A stretch of 64,000 nt of DNA, from assembly GCF_007754155.1 (NCBI RefSeq), contig NZ_CP037423.1, positions 10,598,938-10,662,937 on the forward strand, written 5' to 3'. A program made the position numbers and the translations under genes. Source of the DNA: Stieleria neptunia. GTDB taxonomy: Bacteria; Planctomycetota; Planctomycetia; Pirellulales; Pirellulaceae. Under the pieces are notes generated by a model, which was given only the letters and a program-made list of their open reading frames with translations, did no database searches and had not been told where the DNA came from. Of the stretch, positions 36,342 through 46,200 are shown one piece after another (position 1 is the stretch's first letter; every line of letters starts with the position of its first letter).

Positions 36342-36650
36342 ATGAGTCGTTACGCCAAGTGGTTTTTCGCCGTCGCTGTCGCCGTAGGCACCCTCAACCT
36401 GGGCGACGCCGAAACGGCCACCGCCGGCCGCGGGTTTCGCCTGTTTCGCGGCCGCGCCCTGTTTGCCCCGCGGACTTATTCGCCCAGGCAATCCGCCTCG
36501 CCCCGACGAACAACTTCGGGATCGACTCGCCAGTGGCAACCTGCCGCCAACGGCCCACGTATCAAGGGTTCGCATGACTGGCCCGGCGCCATCGGCAATC
36601 CGCCACCCAACTACAAGTTCTTCCAGGACGTCAACGGTTACTGGAGGTAA
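36342..36650 (+). CDS. Small secreted basic protein, unknown function
   Basis: A 102-residue protein from ATG 36342, preceded by GAGGA. The frame extends upstream to 36171, but that part has no signal and a poor composition. A signal peptide (MSRYAKWFFAVAVAVGTLNL, cleavage near ATA) precedes an Arg-rich, Ser/Thr-rich, probably unstructured chain, ending in an aromatic Pro/Asn segment (PPPNYKFFQDVNGYWR). No known domain. Its 3' end overlaps the convergent DNRLRE-domain gene by 20 bp. Confidence 0.7.
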   Translation: MSRYAKWFFAVAVAVGTLNLGDAETATAGRGFRLFRGRALFAPRTYSPRQSASPRRTTSGSTRQWQPAANGPRIKGSHDWPGAIGNPPPNYKFFQDVNGYWR

Positions 36651-38133
36651 CCATCGGGCCGATGTAGTCCTTGGCGATCACCACGTTGTCGATGAACAGG
36701 TGCTGGTCATGGGGCGAAGCGAGTTTGCCGCCGTGATAGACGTTCATCCAGATTTGCTCGATCTTCAGCTCGTCGGTCATCCGAAATCGGATGTCGGTTT
36801 TCTCGAACGCCAATCGCCCATCGACCCAGGCCTTTAAGACGCCATCTTTTTCGCCGGGCGTGTTGAGACGACAGTATTGCTCGATCGCGTACCAGCGATT
36901 GTTTTCCAGGTAGCCGCGGTAGTCCTTGTTCCAAATCCAATTGGTGCCGTAAGAACCTTCCATGTCGGCGTGGTAACAATAAAAGCCGACCGGCGTGGTT
37001 CCACCGAGCGGATTGCCGCGGGGAACGGTCATCCGAAACAGGCCCCGCGCCGACCATCCGTTGACCCCGTCACTCTTGCGCCCGCCCCAGCCCCCGCGGC
37101 CGTAGGTGCCGCTGATCCCGGGCATCTTGCCGCCTTGCAGGGTTTGGTTCCAATCATCACCCAAACGCAGGTAGTAACGAAAGTAGATCTCTTCCGGCTC
37201 GGCACCGGTTTCCCGGCCGAACTTGTACGTCGTATTGAGCGCGGTCAGCGCTCCCTTGGCGATGCGTGATCGCAACGCGCGGCCTTGCAGGGCTTCAAAG
37301 CGGTGAAAGTTCGTGTCGGCAGCGATCGTATCGATCTTGTCCACCGGCTCGGCGACCGTCCATCCGTCTTGCCAGTCGTCACGTTCAAAACCGGTGGCGA
37401 AGATCACATCTGCATCGGCCGCAATGCCCTGATCGTCTTTGTACTTGGCCGCAAGCCCCAAGACCGGTTGCGTGGCCGGCTCGTCGTGTCCCTGACGGCA
37501 ACGGAACACACCGATGTGCGCCGATCCATACTGGTGGGTCGACTGAAGAACCAACGTCGCTTCATCGATCGCGCCAAGTTGATCGAGTTCGTCCACGTCA
37601 AACCGGATCAACACGTGTTCCGGTGCGGCCGAGACACGCAACTGCTCCGCCCGGCCTTGGCTGCGATAGGTCGACGCGGTCAGGTAGGTATCGGCGGCGG
37701 CAGCGAGCTTGATCGTTCCGCCAGCGCCGCGGATCTGCAGCGCCGGCTGCAGCGACGTGTCGGGGCCTTCGCGGCTGGCGAAGACGATCCGTCCCCGGCC
37801 GTCGGTGACGCGCAGAAATAGGCCTTGGTTCGGATACTTCTGTGCGGACCACTCTTTCACGAGCGTCGTGACATCCCAACGCACCGATTTGCGTGTGTCG
37901 TCGTCGATCACTGCGGTCACGGCATACGCCACATCACCTTGTGCGATATCGTCCGCATCCCGCCAATCCCCCATGAAATGCTGCCAGGGCAAAATCGCGG
38001 CTCGGTTGTAGTGTTCGCGATTCGCCCCGTCAGTTTGAGTTGACGAGCCCTCGACCCAATCCGCACGATCGGCTCGGGCCGGGCATCCAATGGCGAAGAC
38101 AACGAGCAGGAGGGCGTGTCTGACAAAATGCAT
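36631..38133 (-). CDS. Secreted DNRLRE-type and PL14-like (alginate/polysaccharide lyase-like) protein
   Basis: From ATG 38133 (GGA 7 bases upstream; ATG 38145 and 38196 are in frame alternatives) the protein has 500 residues. A signal peptide (MHFVRHALLLVVFAIGCPARA) comes first. Then come DNRLRE-like beta modules (W..G....QTDGAN..YN, VRWDVT.LV..W, FASREG, and AADTYLT.....NY-like sequence with VLIRFDV). The C-terminal about 230 residues start with DVIFATGFERDDW and include EIYFRYYLRLGDDWNQTLQG, GKMPGI and HLFIDNVVIAKDYIGPM, a jelly-roll pattern like family PL14 lyase domains. Lyase activity is inferred, not shown. Confidence 0.75.
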   Translation of the reverse strand: MHFVRHALLLVVFAIGCPARADRADWVEGSSTQTDGANREHYNRAAILPWQHFMGDWRDADDIAQGDVAYAVTAVIDDDTRKSVRWDVTTLVKEWSAQKYPNQGLFLRVTDGRGRIVFASREGPDTSLQPALQIRGAGGTIKLAAAADTYLTASTYRSQGRAEQLRVSAAPEHVLIRFDVDELDQLGAIDEATLVLQSTHQYGSAHIGVFRCRQGHDEPATQPVLGLAAKYKDDQGIAADADVIFATGFERDDWQDGWTVAEPVDKIDTIAADTNFHRFEALQGRALRSRIAKGALTALNTTYKFGRETGAEPEEIYFRYYLRLGDDWNQTLQGGKMPGISGTYGRGGWGGRKSDGVNGWSARGLFRMTVPRGNPLGGTTPVGFYCYHADMEGSYGTNWIWNKDYRGYLENNRWYAIEQYCRLNTPGEKDGVLKAWVDGRLAFEKTDIRFRMTDELKIEQIWMNVYHGGKLASPHDQHLFIDNVVIAKDYIGPMVTSSNR

Positions 38134-38298
38134 GGTTTGTTCCATTACCAAAGGCAGGGCGGCGGAGACGATTTGGGAAGTATGAAGATTGTCCACATCG
38201 TCCCAGGCATCGCACTTCGATCAACCGCGCGGACCGAGAGCTTCGACTACGATAGCCGTTTTGCAGGAACAAGATGTGACACGCAGAGGCGGAACGCG

Positions 38299-38925
38299 AT
38301 GAATTTCGATCGACACAACCCCTGGCGTCCTTGCCGCGGCCTTTGCGATGGCCTGGCCGTCTTCCGCGTCGCCATACTGTCCCTTGTGATCCTTGTGATG
38401 CAACAACCAACATTTGCCGATCAGCGTCCGCAGCCAAAAGACGCCGACGACCAGCGGGTCACCGACAGCGCCGCCACAGACCGGCCGAAGAAACGCACGG
38501 GTCGGCGAAACAAGCGGGTATCGCGCGAACGAAAGCCCGACCGTGCCAAACCCCCGAACCCGTCTGCGGACGATGCTCCCATCCGCTTGCAGCTGAACGG
38601 TTCCTTTGAACTGAACCTCGGCTCGGGCAACGTGATCCGGGGCGACGGCAACATCACGATGGAACTGGATCGGGCGACCGCGGAACGACTCGGCGCCGAA
38701 TCGAGCGAGCGTCTCGACGACGGTGCGGAGGTTGCAACGGAGTTCTTGCAAATGGTGACGAAACTGCCGCAGATGCTGGAGCAGACGGCTGAGATCCTGG
38801 AATTGCTTTCCAGGCCCGAAACGCAACAGAATCTGCGTCAGGTCGAGCAGGTGTTGCGACTGTTGCCAAGCGGCATGTTGACACCCGCCACAGCGTCCGA
38901 ATCGAATCCGGTTCAATCTCGGTAA
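38299..38925 (+). CDS. Secreted protein, unknown function
   Basis: A 208-residue protein from ATG 38299; the longer upstream frame overlaps the divergent gene's leader and lacks a signal. A signal peptide (FRVAILSLVILVMQQPTFAD) is followed by a very basic Lys/Arg-rich stretch (about residues 50-90), a beta-like segment (IRLQLNGSFELNLGSGNVIR), and a helical C-terminal region with leucine periodicity (FLQMVTKLPQMLEQTAEILE). No known family was recognised. It is divergent from the PL14-like gene. Confidence 0.65.
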   Translation: MNFDRHNPWRPCRGLCDGLAVFRVAILSLVILVMQQPTFADQRPQPKDADDQRVTDSAATDRPKKRTGRRNKRVSRERKPDRAKPPNPSADDAPIRLQLNGSFELNLGSGNVIRGDGNITMELDRATAERLGAESSERLDDGAEVATEFLQMVTKLPQMLEQTAEILELLSRPETQQNLRQVEQVLRLLPSGMLTPATASESNPVQSR

Positions 38926-39174
38926 TCGCGTTGCGCGTCAGGTCAGACGCCGCCCTACGCAGGGATCTCGTCGGCGCCGCGTCCGTTAACATCGGGCAAC
39001 CGAAAATCGCGACCGGCGTATCGGTACGTGGGACGACGCAGACAAAACCTGAAATTCGGCCCTGGGTCGATCCGGATCACTTTCCTGAAGGTGTGTTCGG
39101 TCGCAGAGTATCATGGGGTGGCGGAACGAGAATCCGCACCTGACTTCTAGAACGCCACAACCGGGACGATTGAC

Positions 39175-39495
39175 ATGCAATTTGACATCACCAGCTTGAT
39201 CGTGGGCGGGCTGGTCGGCGCACTGGTCGGCGTCGCGCTGGCGGTTCCCCGGGTGGGGCGGATCCTGGCATGCGTGATCTCGGTGGTCCTGTTCACCGCC
39301 GGAGCCGGTTGTTTGATTTGGGCAAGTTCGGCCCTGATCAGCGGCGAAGAACTACGGCCGCTCGATTGGCATCAGCTGTACATCGCCTCTGCCGCAGAAG
39401 CCCTCGGTGTCGGTGGCGGGTTGTTGATCGGCGGCATCCTGGTCTTGGTTCTGGCACTGGCGCTCGGCGGCAAGGGAGTGTCGCGAAGGCTTTAG
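39175..39495 (+). CDS. Small integral membrane protein, unknown function
   Basis: A 106-residue protein with three hydrophobic segments (about residues 7-25, 30-52 and 71-98) rich in Gly, Ala, Val and Leu, and a short basic end (GKGVSRRL). There are glycine-zipper-like stretches (GGLVGALVGVAL, GVGGGLLIGG). No family was recognised. It is convergent with the DUF1552 gene, 10 bp away. Confidence 0.7.
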   Translation: MQFDITSLIVGGLVGALVGVALAVPRVGRILACVISVVLFTAGAGCLIWASSALISGEELRPLDWHQLYIASAAEALGVGGGLLIGGILVLVLALALGGKGVSRRL

Positions 39496-39505
39496 GCCCG
39501 AACGG

Positions 39506-40822
39506 TCAAGCGTCCAGAACCTCGCGCAGCGACGTGGTGCTGTCGGCAAACCGGTCGACTTCGATTCCAAACTGCTGAAGCAGGGTGACGTAAAGATCCG
39601 AGAGGCGGTGGCGTGACTCGTCGAAACGTTTGTGCGATCCGTGAGCAAACCCCATCGCTCTGCCACCGGCAAGGATCAGCGGATAGTTGACGGCTTGATG
39701 GGTGCGGCTGGTGCTACACCCGTACAGCACACTGGTGTGATCAAGCAACGATCCTTGCTGGAACGGATCGGAGGTCGAGCGAAGGCGTTCGAGGAAGTAG
39801 GCGAACTGGGTCGTTAGAAATTGATCGTACCGTGCCCAATTCTCGTAACCGTTTTCCTTAGCGGTCCCATGGCTGAGCGAGTGATGTCCTGGCAACCCGA
39901 TCGCACCGGGAAAACGGTCGCCGATGCCTTTCGCGTCTTCGCTCGTGATCTGGTAGGTGATCGATCGAGTGGAGTCGGTGAGAAACGCGACGTACATCAG
40001 ATCGTAGATCACACGGATGTACGCTTCGACGTCGTCGCGCGGTGTGGCGGAGAGCTCAAAACCAGCCGGATCGACGCTCGGCCGCTGGACGTCCAGCCAC
40101 CGGTCGGCGCTTGCCAGTCGCTTTTCGATTTCCCGAACCGACGTGGTGTACTCATCAAGGCGTTGGCGGTCGGCGGCGGACAACCCTTGACCGAGCGCTG
40201 CGGTCTCCTCCAAGACGTTGTCGAGAATGCTTTGATTTCGGCCAAACTGTCGGCGTTGTTCGACGAGCGTCTGATTCTCAACGCCAAACAATCGATTGAA
40301 GATGGCGCGGGGCTTTGAAAGACTTGGGATGGGACGTCCCGATGCCGAAAATGAAAGCGTTTGCGTGCGGCCGGGCGTCCCCACGCCTCCGTCACTCGAC
40401 AATGTCAACGAAGGAAAACGGGTTTGCGACCCCAGGTGATTGGCGATCAACTGGTCCAACGAAAGACTGTTGGTGTACTCGCGCGACGAATCTGCCCCGG
40501 TCAAAAAACTATCGGCGGTGATGTGAGCGATCGACGTTCGCATCGCGGGATGGGAAAGTCCTGACAAAATCGTCAGCTCGTCACGAAGTTTTCCCAGGGG
40601 CTCAAGCGGGCGAGTCAGGACATAATCGCGGCCAACGCTGTGGGGAAACCAGTGCCAATCGTCGTGGGCCGGATGCCCCGCCGGCGGCAGACTGACTCCA
40701 TTGGGGAAGAAGATGCAACAAAACCGTTTCGGCCCCTGACGCAGGGCTTCGGACTGATCGTGTTCCGGTTCCGATCCCCGCACCTCGTGAACGAACGGGA
40801 CGTCACGCAAGGATGCAAACAC
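39506..40822 (-). CDS. DUF1552 family protein, start lost in a deletion
   Basis: 438 residues are readable from GTG 40822. The DUF1552 pattern is clear: RFCCIFFPNGVSLPP, LGKLRDELTILSGLSHP, AHITADSFLTG, SLDQLIANHLG, TSEDAKGIGDRFPGAIGLPG followed by HHSLSHG, and HLDYGS-like HTSVLYGCSTSRTHQAVNYP with LPLILAGG-like sequence. In the same frame upstream the usual twin-Arg/hydrophobic leader is still encoded (SRRRVLRAAGYTIALPVFAS, from about 40870), but no ATG, GTG or TTG precedes it before the in-frame stop at 40895-40897. The gene is therefore probably not exported, and may be a pseudogene. Confidence 0.8.
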   Translation of the reverse strand: MFASLRDVPFVHEVRGSEPEHDQSEALRQGPKRFCCIFFPNGVSLPPAGHPAHDDWHWFPHSVGRDYVLTRPLEPLGKLRDELTILSGLSHPAMRTSIAHITADSFLTGADSSREYTNSLSLDQLIANHLGSQTRFPSLTLSSDGGVGTPGRTQTLSFSASGRPIPSLSKPRAIFNRLFGVENQTLVEQRRQFGRNQSILDNVLEETAALGQGLSAADRQRLDEYTTSVREIEKRLASADRWLDVQRPSVDPAGFELSATPRDDVEAYIRVIYDLMYVAFLTDSTRSITYQITSEDAKGIGDRFPGAIGLPGHHSLSHGTAKENGYENWARYDQFLTTQFAYFLERLRSTSDPFQQGSLLDHTSVLYGCSTSRTHQAVNYPLILAGGRAMGFAHGSHKRFDESRHRLSDLYVTLLQQFGIEVDRFADSTTSLREVLDA

Positions 40823-41292
40823 CGGAAGCGCGATCGTATACCCGGCCGCACGCAGGACTCGGCGTCGACTTCGAAGAGCGCCTTGAGGGTGAAGTTATAT
40901 TCTTCAATCGTCAGACGCCGATGCGGAGTTCGCTCCGGTGAATGTTTCGCGACGTCCAGGAGTCGGAACCGGAGCAGACGGAGAAGTTGACGACGCATCG
41001 AAGTCGTCAGCGGTTCCGCATCCTCGGGCGGCATCTGCCCGCCGTCGACCGCATCGTAGACCTTTTCCAACAACCTGCCGGCGTTGGGACGTGAGGCAGA
41101 GACCGTGAGATCCAAATCATCCAGACGAAGATTGGCCTCCGGGTCGTCAGCGCCATGGCACTGATGGCAATGCCGCTGCAGCAAACTCCCCAGGGTGTCA
41201 TCGGCACGTGACCGCAGGCCTGGTGTCAGGGCCAGCGCGATCAACAGCGCGGCACGAACAACGGTGACATCACTGAGGAATTGACGATCCAT
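40615..41292 (-). pseudogene. 5' fragment of a planctomycete cytochrome-c (PSCyt1)/DUF1587-DUF1592 gene, fused out of frame to DUF1552
   Basis: From ATG 41292 the frame gives a signal peptide (VVRAALLIALALTPGLRSRA), a c-type haem motif CHQCH, an ANLRLDDLDL and GGQMPPEDAEPL pattern (PSCyt1), then RRLTIEEYNFTLKALFEVDA, the beginning of DUF1587. At about 40870 the family similarity stops and the remaining 85 or so codons to 40615 are DUF1552 DNA in the wrong frame (Arg/Ser-rich). Normal members have about 800 residues with DUF1595/1592/1588/1585 after DUF1587; all of that is missing. In planctomycetes this gene normally precedes a DUF1552 gene, as here. Confidence 0.8.
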
Positions 41293-41486
41293 GAGAACTC
41301 GCTGAGGGTGGTGCTTCGATTTCCAGACTCGCAGGCGTGACACCATCTTACCCTGTGTTGCAGGAATCCTGCGAAAAGTGTTTCGTGAGCGATTGATCTG
41401 ATGTTTTTTCAATTTTTGGGTCGCAAAAGTGTCCGTCGCCGCCTCTAGTTTTTGGGAAACAAGATCGGACGCGTTGAGGTTCGGGT

Positions 41487-42056
41487 GTGCAAAGCAATTT
41501 TGATCTGATTCAGGCTGTGACGGGCCGTAATGACCAGGAGGCATTCGCGCAGATTGTTGTGCGGTATGAGCGGCTGGTGTGGACCGTGGCCTGGGGAGAA
41601 CTCCACGATTACCACGCCACGCAAGATGTCACTCAAGAGACATTCTTGATCGCCCACCGACGACTGAGGGAGTTGCGAGATCCGGATGCCGTCGGCTTCT
41701 GGCTTTCCAAGATCGCACGTCGCGAGGCACAGCGAACACGCAAGCGGACGCCGATCACCCGTCCGATCGAAGAGCTGAATCCGGTCGATGATCAGTCTGC
41801 CAAATCGGTGGATCTGGCGGACAAAACGCTCCTCGATGCGGTCGCGAAGCTACCCGAGCACGAGCGTGTCGTCACGGTCCTTCGTTTTTTTGACGGCCAT
41901 TCGGTTGCCGAGATCGCGGAGATCACCGGACGCCCGGTGGGGACCGTGACGAAGCAACTTTCCAGGGCCATCAACCGGCTCAAGAGGAGTCTCCAAGCGG
42001 AAACTCCCGTCACAAAAATTTCACTTCATCCATCAAGGTCGTACCATGCCCACTGA
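41487..42056 (+). CDS. ECF-type RNA polymerase sigma factor
   Basis: A 189-residue protein from GTG 41487, with GAGG about 8 bases upstream. Region 2 is seen in QEAFAQIVVRYERLVWTVAW and HATQDVTQETFLIAHRRL (the -10 recognition helix). Region 4 is seen in LPEHERVVTVLRFFDGHSVA followed by EIAEITGRPVGTVTKQLSRA, a helix-turn-helix for the -35 element. No extra domain. It overlaps the next gene by 11 bases, which suggests that the next protein is its regulator. It is divergent from the cytochrome fragment across 194 bp. Confidence 0.93.
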   Translation: MQSNFDLIQAVTGRNDQEAFAQIVVRYERLVWTVAWGELHDYHATQDVTQETFLIAHRRLRELRDPDAVGFWLSKIARREAQRTRKRTPITRPIEELNPVDDQSAKSVDLADKTLLDAVAKLPEHERVVTVLRFFDGHSVAEIAEITGRPVGTVTKQLSRAINRLKRSLQAETPVTKISLHPSRSYHAH

Positions 42057-43236
42057 CAAGACAGAATCGCAATTGGAACGGTTGGCCGACAACTGGCCGG
42101 GCGACTCGGTGCTCGAGGAGGTGATGTCACGTCTGCCCAAAACTTCCACGCCAACGGAATTGCCACGTCCTTTCGATTGGAGCTGGCCTTCATGGATCGG
42201 TGCGCTCGCGACGATCGTCGTCTTCGCAGCCAGTTTGTGGGTGACGATGCCGAACACGAACGATGCGGATCAGGCCGACAGGCAACAACCGCTCAAGCAC
42301 ATGGTTGCCGAGCCGCCGCAATCTGAACGAGAGTCGTGGGACGACGAACCGACGGCATTGCCCCACGAGATTAGCGGATTGGTGGTCGATCACGACGGCA
42401 AACCGATCGCCGGTGCCGATGTGACGGTGCGGATTCGACGCTTCGGCGCTCAAGGCGAAAATTCTGGCCCCGGTCCATGGAAGGCAACGACGGATGATCA
42501 GGGCCAGTACTCCGTTCAGCCATCGGGCCCGATCCGCCGGACCGACGAAGTGCGGATCAGGGTGATCGCCGAGGGTTTTGCCGAGCTCTCGGCCTACGAC
42601 CACGAAAAGAAATTACTGAATGGTTCATTCCCCCACCTGACGTTGACGCCGGGCCGAATGATCGTTGGGCAATTGGTCGACGACACTGGAAAGGCGATCA
42701 CGAAAGCCGTCGTCCGCTTTCAGCACAATTCAGAAACGATCTCGGACACCTGGGATTCAGGCCCACTGGCGGTCGACAAAGACGGCAAATTCGCGGTCTC
42801 GATTCCGGTTGATGGAAAGGCCGTCGGAGTCGTCTACCCGGTCGGCTATGCACCTCGATTTATCGAAGTCGGCCCGGTCGCGGATCAGGGAAACATCGTG
42901 ATGGATGCCGGTGTCACACTCAAAGGCCGCGTGCTGGATCGATCCGGAAACGGCGTCGCCGGGACCGTCGTCGGGTTTCGCGACACCGAGCATCGTGAAA
43001 TGTTTGGTTACGTCGCCGTGATCGGTTCGGCAGTGAAAACGGATGCCGATGGCTACTTTCAATTACCGCCGCTGCGAGGGTCGTACGAACTGACCGTATC
43101 CAAATCTGCCCCGGACTATTCACGACAGATGATGCTGGTCGGTGTCGAACCGCCGTCGTTTGCGCCGCTGACGATGAATACCGCTTCGGTCGATCCGAAG
43201 GAGTTGATTGTTTTGAAGGAATCGAAGTCGCACTGA
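42046..43236 (+). CDS. Membrane-anchored protein with carboxypeptidase-regulatory-like repeats, possible sigma-factor partner
   Basis: A 396-residue protein. The cytoplasmic N-terminus (residues 1-45) is followed by a helix (about 46-66, WPSWIGALATIVVFAASLWV), so the rest is extracytoplasmic. Three CarboxypepD_reg/CnaB-like beta modules follow (SGLVVDHDGKPIAGADVTVR; IVGQLVDDTGKAITKAVVRF; LKGRVLDRSGNGVAGTVVGF). No ZAS-type HxxxCxxC motif is present, so if it is an anti-sigma factor it is not of the zinc class. The 11-base overlap with the ECF sigma gene and single-helix topology argue for a regulatory pairing; this is inferred. Confidence 0.82.
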   Translation: MPTDKTESQLERLADNWPGDSVLEEVMSRLPKTSTPTELPRPFDWSWPSWIGALATIVVFAASLWVTMPNTNDADQADRQQPLKHMVAEPPQSERESWDDEPTALPHEISGLVVDHDGKPIAGADVTVRIRRFGAQGENSGPGPWKATTDDQGQYSVQPSGPIRRTDEVRIRVIAEGFAELSAYDHEKKLLNGSFPHLTLTPGRMIVGQLVDDTGKAITKAVVRFQHNSETISDTWDSGPLAVDKDGKFAVSIPVDGKAVGVVYPVGYAPRFIEVGPVADQGNIVMDAGVTLKGRVLDRSGNGVAGTVVGFRDTEHREMFGYVAVIGSAVKTDADGYFQLPPLRGSYELTVSKSAPDYSRQMMLVGVEPPSFAPLTMNTASVDPKELIVLKESKSH

Positions 43237-43245
43237 AAGTGCAAC

Positions 43246-46200
43246 TCACTCGGCCACGTTCCAGATACGGATGTTGCCGCCGACGTCTCCGGTGGCCAAC
43301 CACTGGGCGTCGTCACTGATCGCGAGATCACGAATACTTACCGGATGACCGTTCTCCAGAATCGCTCCGGATCGGCCCGTCACCAGATTGGAGAACGCGA
43401 TCTGATGGTCATTGCCGACCGTCACGATCCGGCGGTTGGTCGGTGAAAACGCGACCGCCGTGATCGGTCCGGCGTGCACCTCAATGTACTCCGCCGTCCC
43501 CGACAGATCACGCGGATACAGATGGACGGTGCCTCGTGCGTCTCCGATCGCGATGCGTGTTGAATCCGCGGACCACACCACACATTGCAAGGATTTGCCG
43601 ACGTCGACACGTTTGAATTCTTGTTGCCCGTCGACATCGATCACGACCGCGATCCCGTTGGCAGAAACGGCGGCGAGGTGTTGCTGATCGCTTGACAATT
43701 GCATGCCACGAACGACGCCGCCGAGGGCGACGATCCCGCGACTGGAATCGGCTCGGGTTAAATCCCAATACCGAACGCCGCCATTGGATCCCCCGGTCCA
43801 AGCGGACAAGGCGTCGGCGGAAAGCTGGATTTGTGAGATGGCTTTGTTCGTCGCCGTCCCGTACAAGCGGATCTGTGCGGTGTCCGATTCCCAGACCAAG
43901 ATGCGTCCGTCGGATGTGCCGAAGGCGATTCGTTGGTGCTCGGGTGAAGGGGCGACGCACGTCAGGGTCTCTGGCATCACCTGGCCGCCCGGCGGGACAT
44001 CCGTTTCGCCCGGGATCGTCCGCAACACCCGGCCGGAATCACGGTGCAACACGCTGGCCGGCCCCTCGGCATGACAGACCACGATCGATTGATCGACGAA
44101 CGCCAAATCCGCGATCGCGCCCTGGGAGGTCTGCAGGACATCGGGACGAATGTTGTCGACGCTCAGTGAGACGACGCCTCCGTCACCCGCACCGATCAAG
44201 AGCCGATCCGAATCGGCGGCGATGGCAAAATGCCCGACGCCTTGGAAGTACGGGTGTGATTCACGGACGGTCAAATCGGGCAGTCGCCAGATGTTCAACC
44301 GCCCATACAAGTTCGTCGTGACGATCGCCTGCTTTGCATCCCAGAACTCGACATCCACCACCGGCCCATACTCGGTCCAAATGCTGCGGACGGATTCGGC
44401 GTCATCGATTCGGCCGACCAGCAACCGGCTACCCTGCGTGCCGGCGGCAAATTGCGTGGCGTCGGTGTTGACGTCGACCGAGAGGATGGGGGACGGGTTT
44501 TGGACGACGGTTTCACAGCGGCCCGACTCAAGTTCGCAGCGGGTCACTCGCCCCGCTTCATCGCCCGTCATGATCGCGTCGGGTCCAAGAAAATCGGCAG
44601 CATGAATCGTGGACCTTGAGACCGAGAGTGATTGGTCCTTGGCTCCGTCTGCAACCGTCCAAACGACGACGCTTCCACCCTCGCCGGCGGACATCAGTTT
44701 TGAGCCCTCGGCAGAGAACCGAATGACTTCGATGGGAGCCCCATGGTCCAGCGTTCGCATCGGGGTTGCCGCGTCACCGATCGTTTTTAAATAGACGTTG
44801 CCGCGTTCGCCACCCCACGCCAAACGATGGCTGTCGCGGGCGAAATCCACACCGCGAAGCGGTTTCCCTTTTTCACGAAAGCGGTGAACGATGCGTTTGG
44901 TTTGCGTGTCCCAAACCAACAGCGTCCGAAGTCCCGTCGCGGCAATCAGCCGTTGGTCATCGGAAATCGCAATGTCGGTGATGCGTTCGGCGTGACGAAG
45001 GAATTCGTCGTAACGACTCTCGATGTTCCTCAACAGACAAAACTCGATGTCACCGAGCGGCTGCAACTCTTTGAGCGATCGCGTGGCTTGGCGATGATTG
45101 CCACTGGCCATCGACTTGAATGCCAGTTTTGATTCGGCATCATGCAACATTTGTCTGGAGTATTTAATTTCCTCCTGGAGTCGCTTGCGCGACCGCTCGA
45201 CCTGCCATCTGGCCAGAACTTCCTGTCGTCGGCTGGACTCGGCCCGACGCCATTGCCATGTCATTCCTGCCAATCCGGTCGCGATCGCAAAGATCAAACC
45301 CGCCAGACTGGCCGTCGTCACCGGGTAGCGGCGGCAACGCCGAAAGAAATGCTCAAGACTCGACACGGGACGCGCCCGGATCGGTTCTCCATTGAGAATC
45401 CGTTGCAGATCGTCGGCCAGTTCCGCCCCCGATTGGTAGCGACGATCGGGGTCTTTTTCCAGACACTTCAGGCAAACCGTTTCCAGATCCGAGGGGACGG
45501 ATTGGTTGAGCATCCGCGGCGGTTGCGGTTCGGTGTGAATGACGTGGTGAATCAGCATGCGTGAGCTGCCGCGAAACGGCTTTTCGCCCGTCGCCATTTC
45601 GTACAGGATCACTCCCAGAGAATAGACATCGCTGCGGCGGTCGGCGTCGCGCGAATGCCCGGCGGCCTGTTCGGGAGACATGTAGGCGGGCGTCCCGATG
45701 ATCGAGCTTTCGTTGGAAATCGTCTCGTCGCTCTCGGAATGTTTGGCGATTCCGAAATCATTCACATAGGGAACTTCGTCATGGTCCAACAGGATGTTGC
45801 CCGGTTTCAGATCGCGATGAACGATTCCTTTTCCGTGGGCGTAGTCAACGGCGCGAGCCACCAGCAGCATCAATTCCATGATCCGCTTCTGACGGATCGG
45901 TTCCTCGGCGATCCGCTCTTTCAGCGTGATGCCGTCGATCAGCTGTGAGATGATGTAGGGCTTGCCGTCCAATTCGGCCACGTCGTAGATCGACACGATG
46001 TTCGGATGATCGAGTGCCGCCGCGGCGCGGCCTTCGTGAATGACGCGATTGTAATGATCGCCGCCGCTGTCGCTCGATCGCGGCAGCGCGGCTTTGATCG
46101 CAACGAAACGCTCCAGCCTCAAGTCCTCTGCCTTGTAGACCGTCCCGAAACCGCCGGCCCCCAGCTTGCTGACGATTCGAAAGTTGCCGATCACGTGGTT

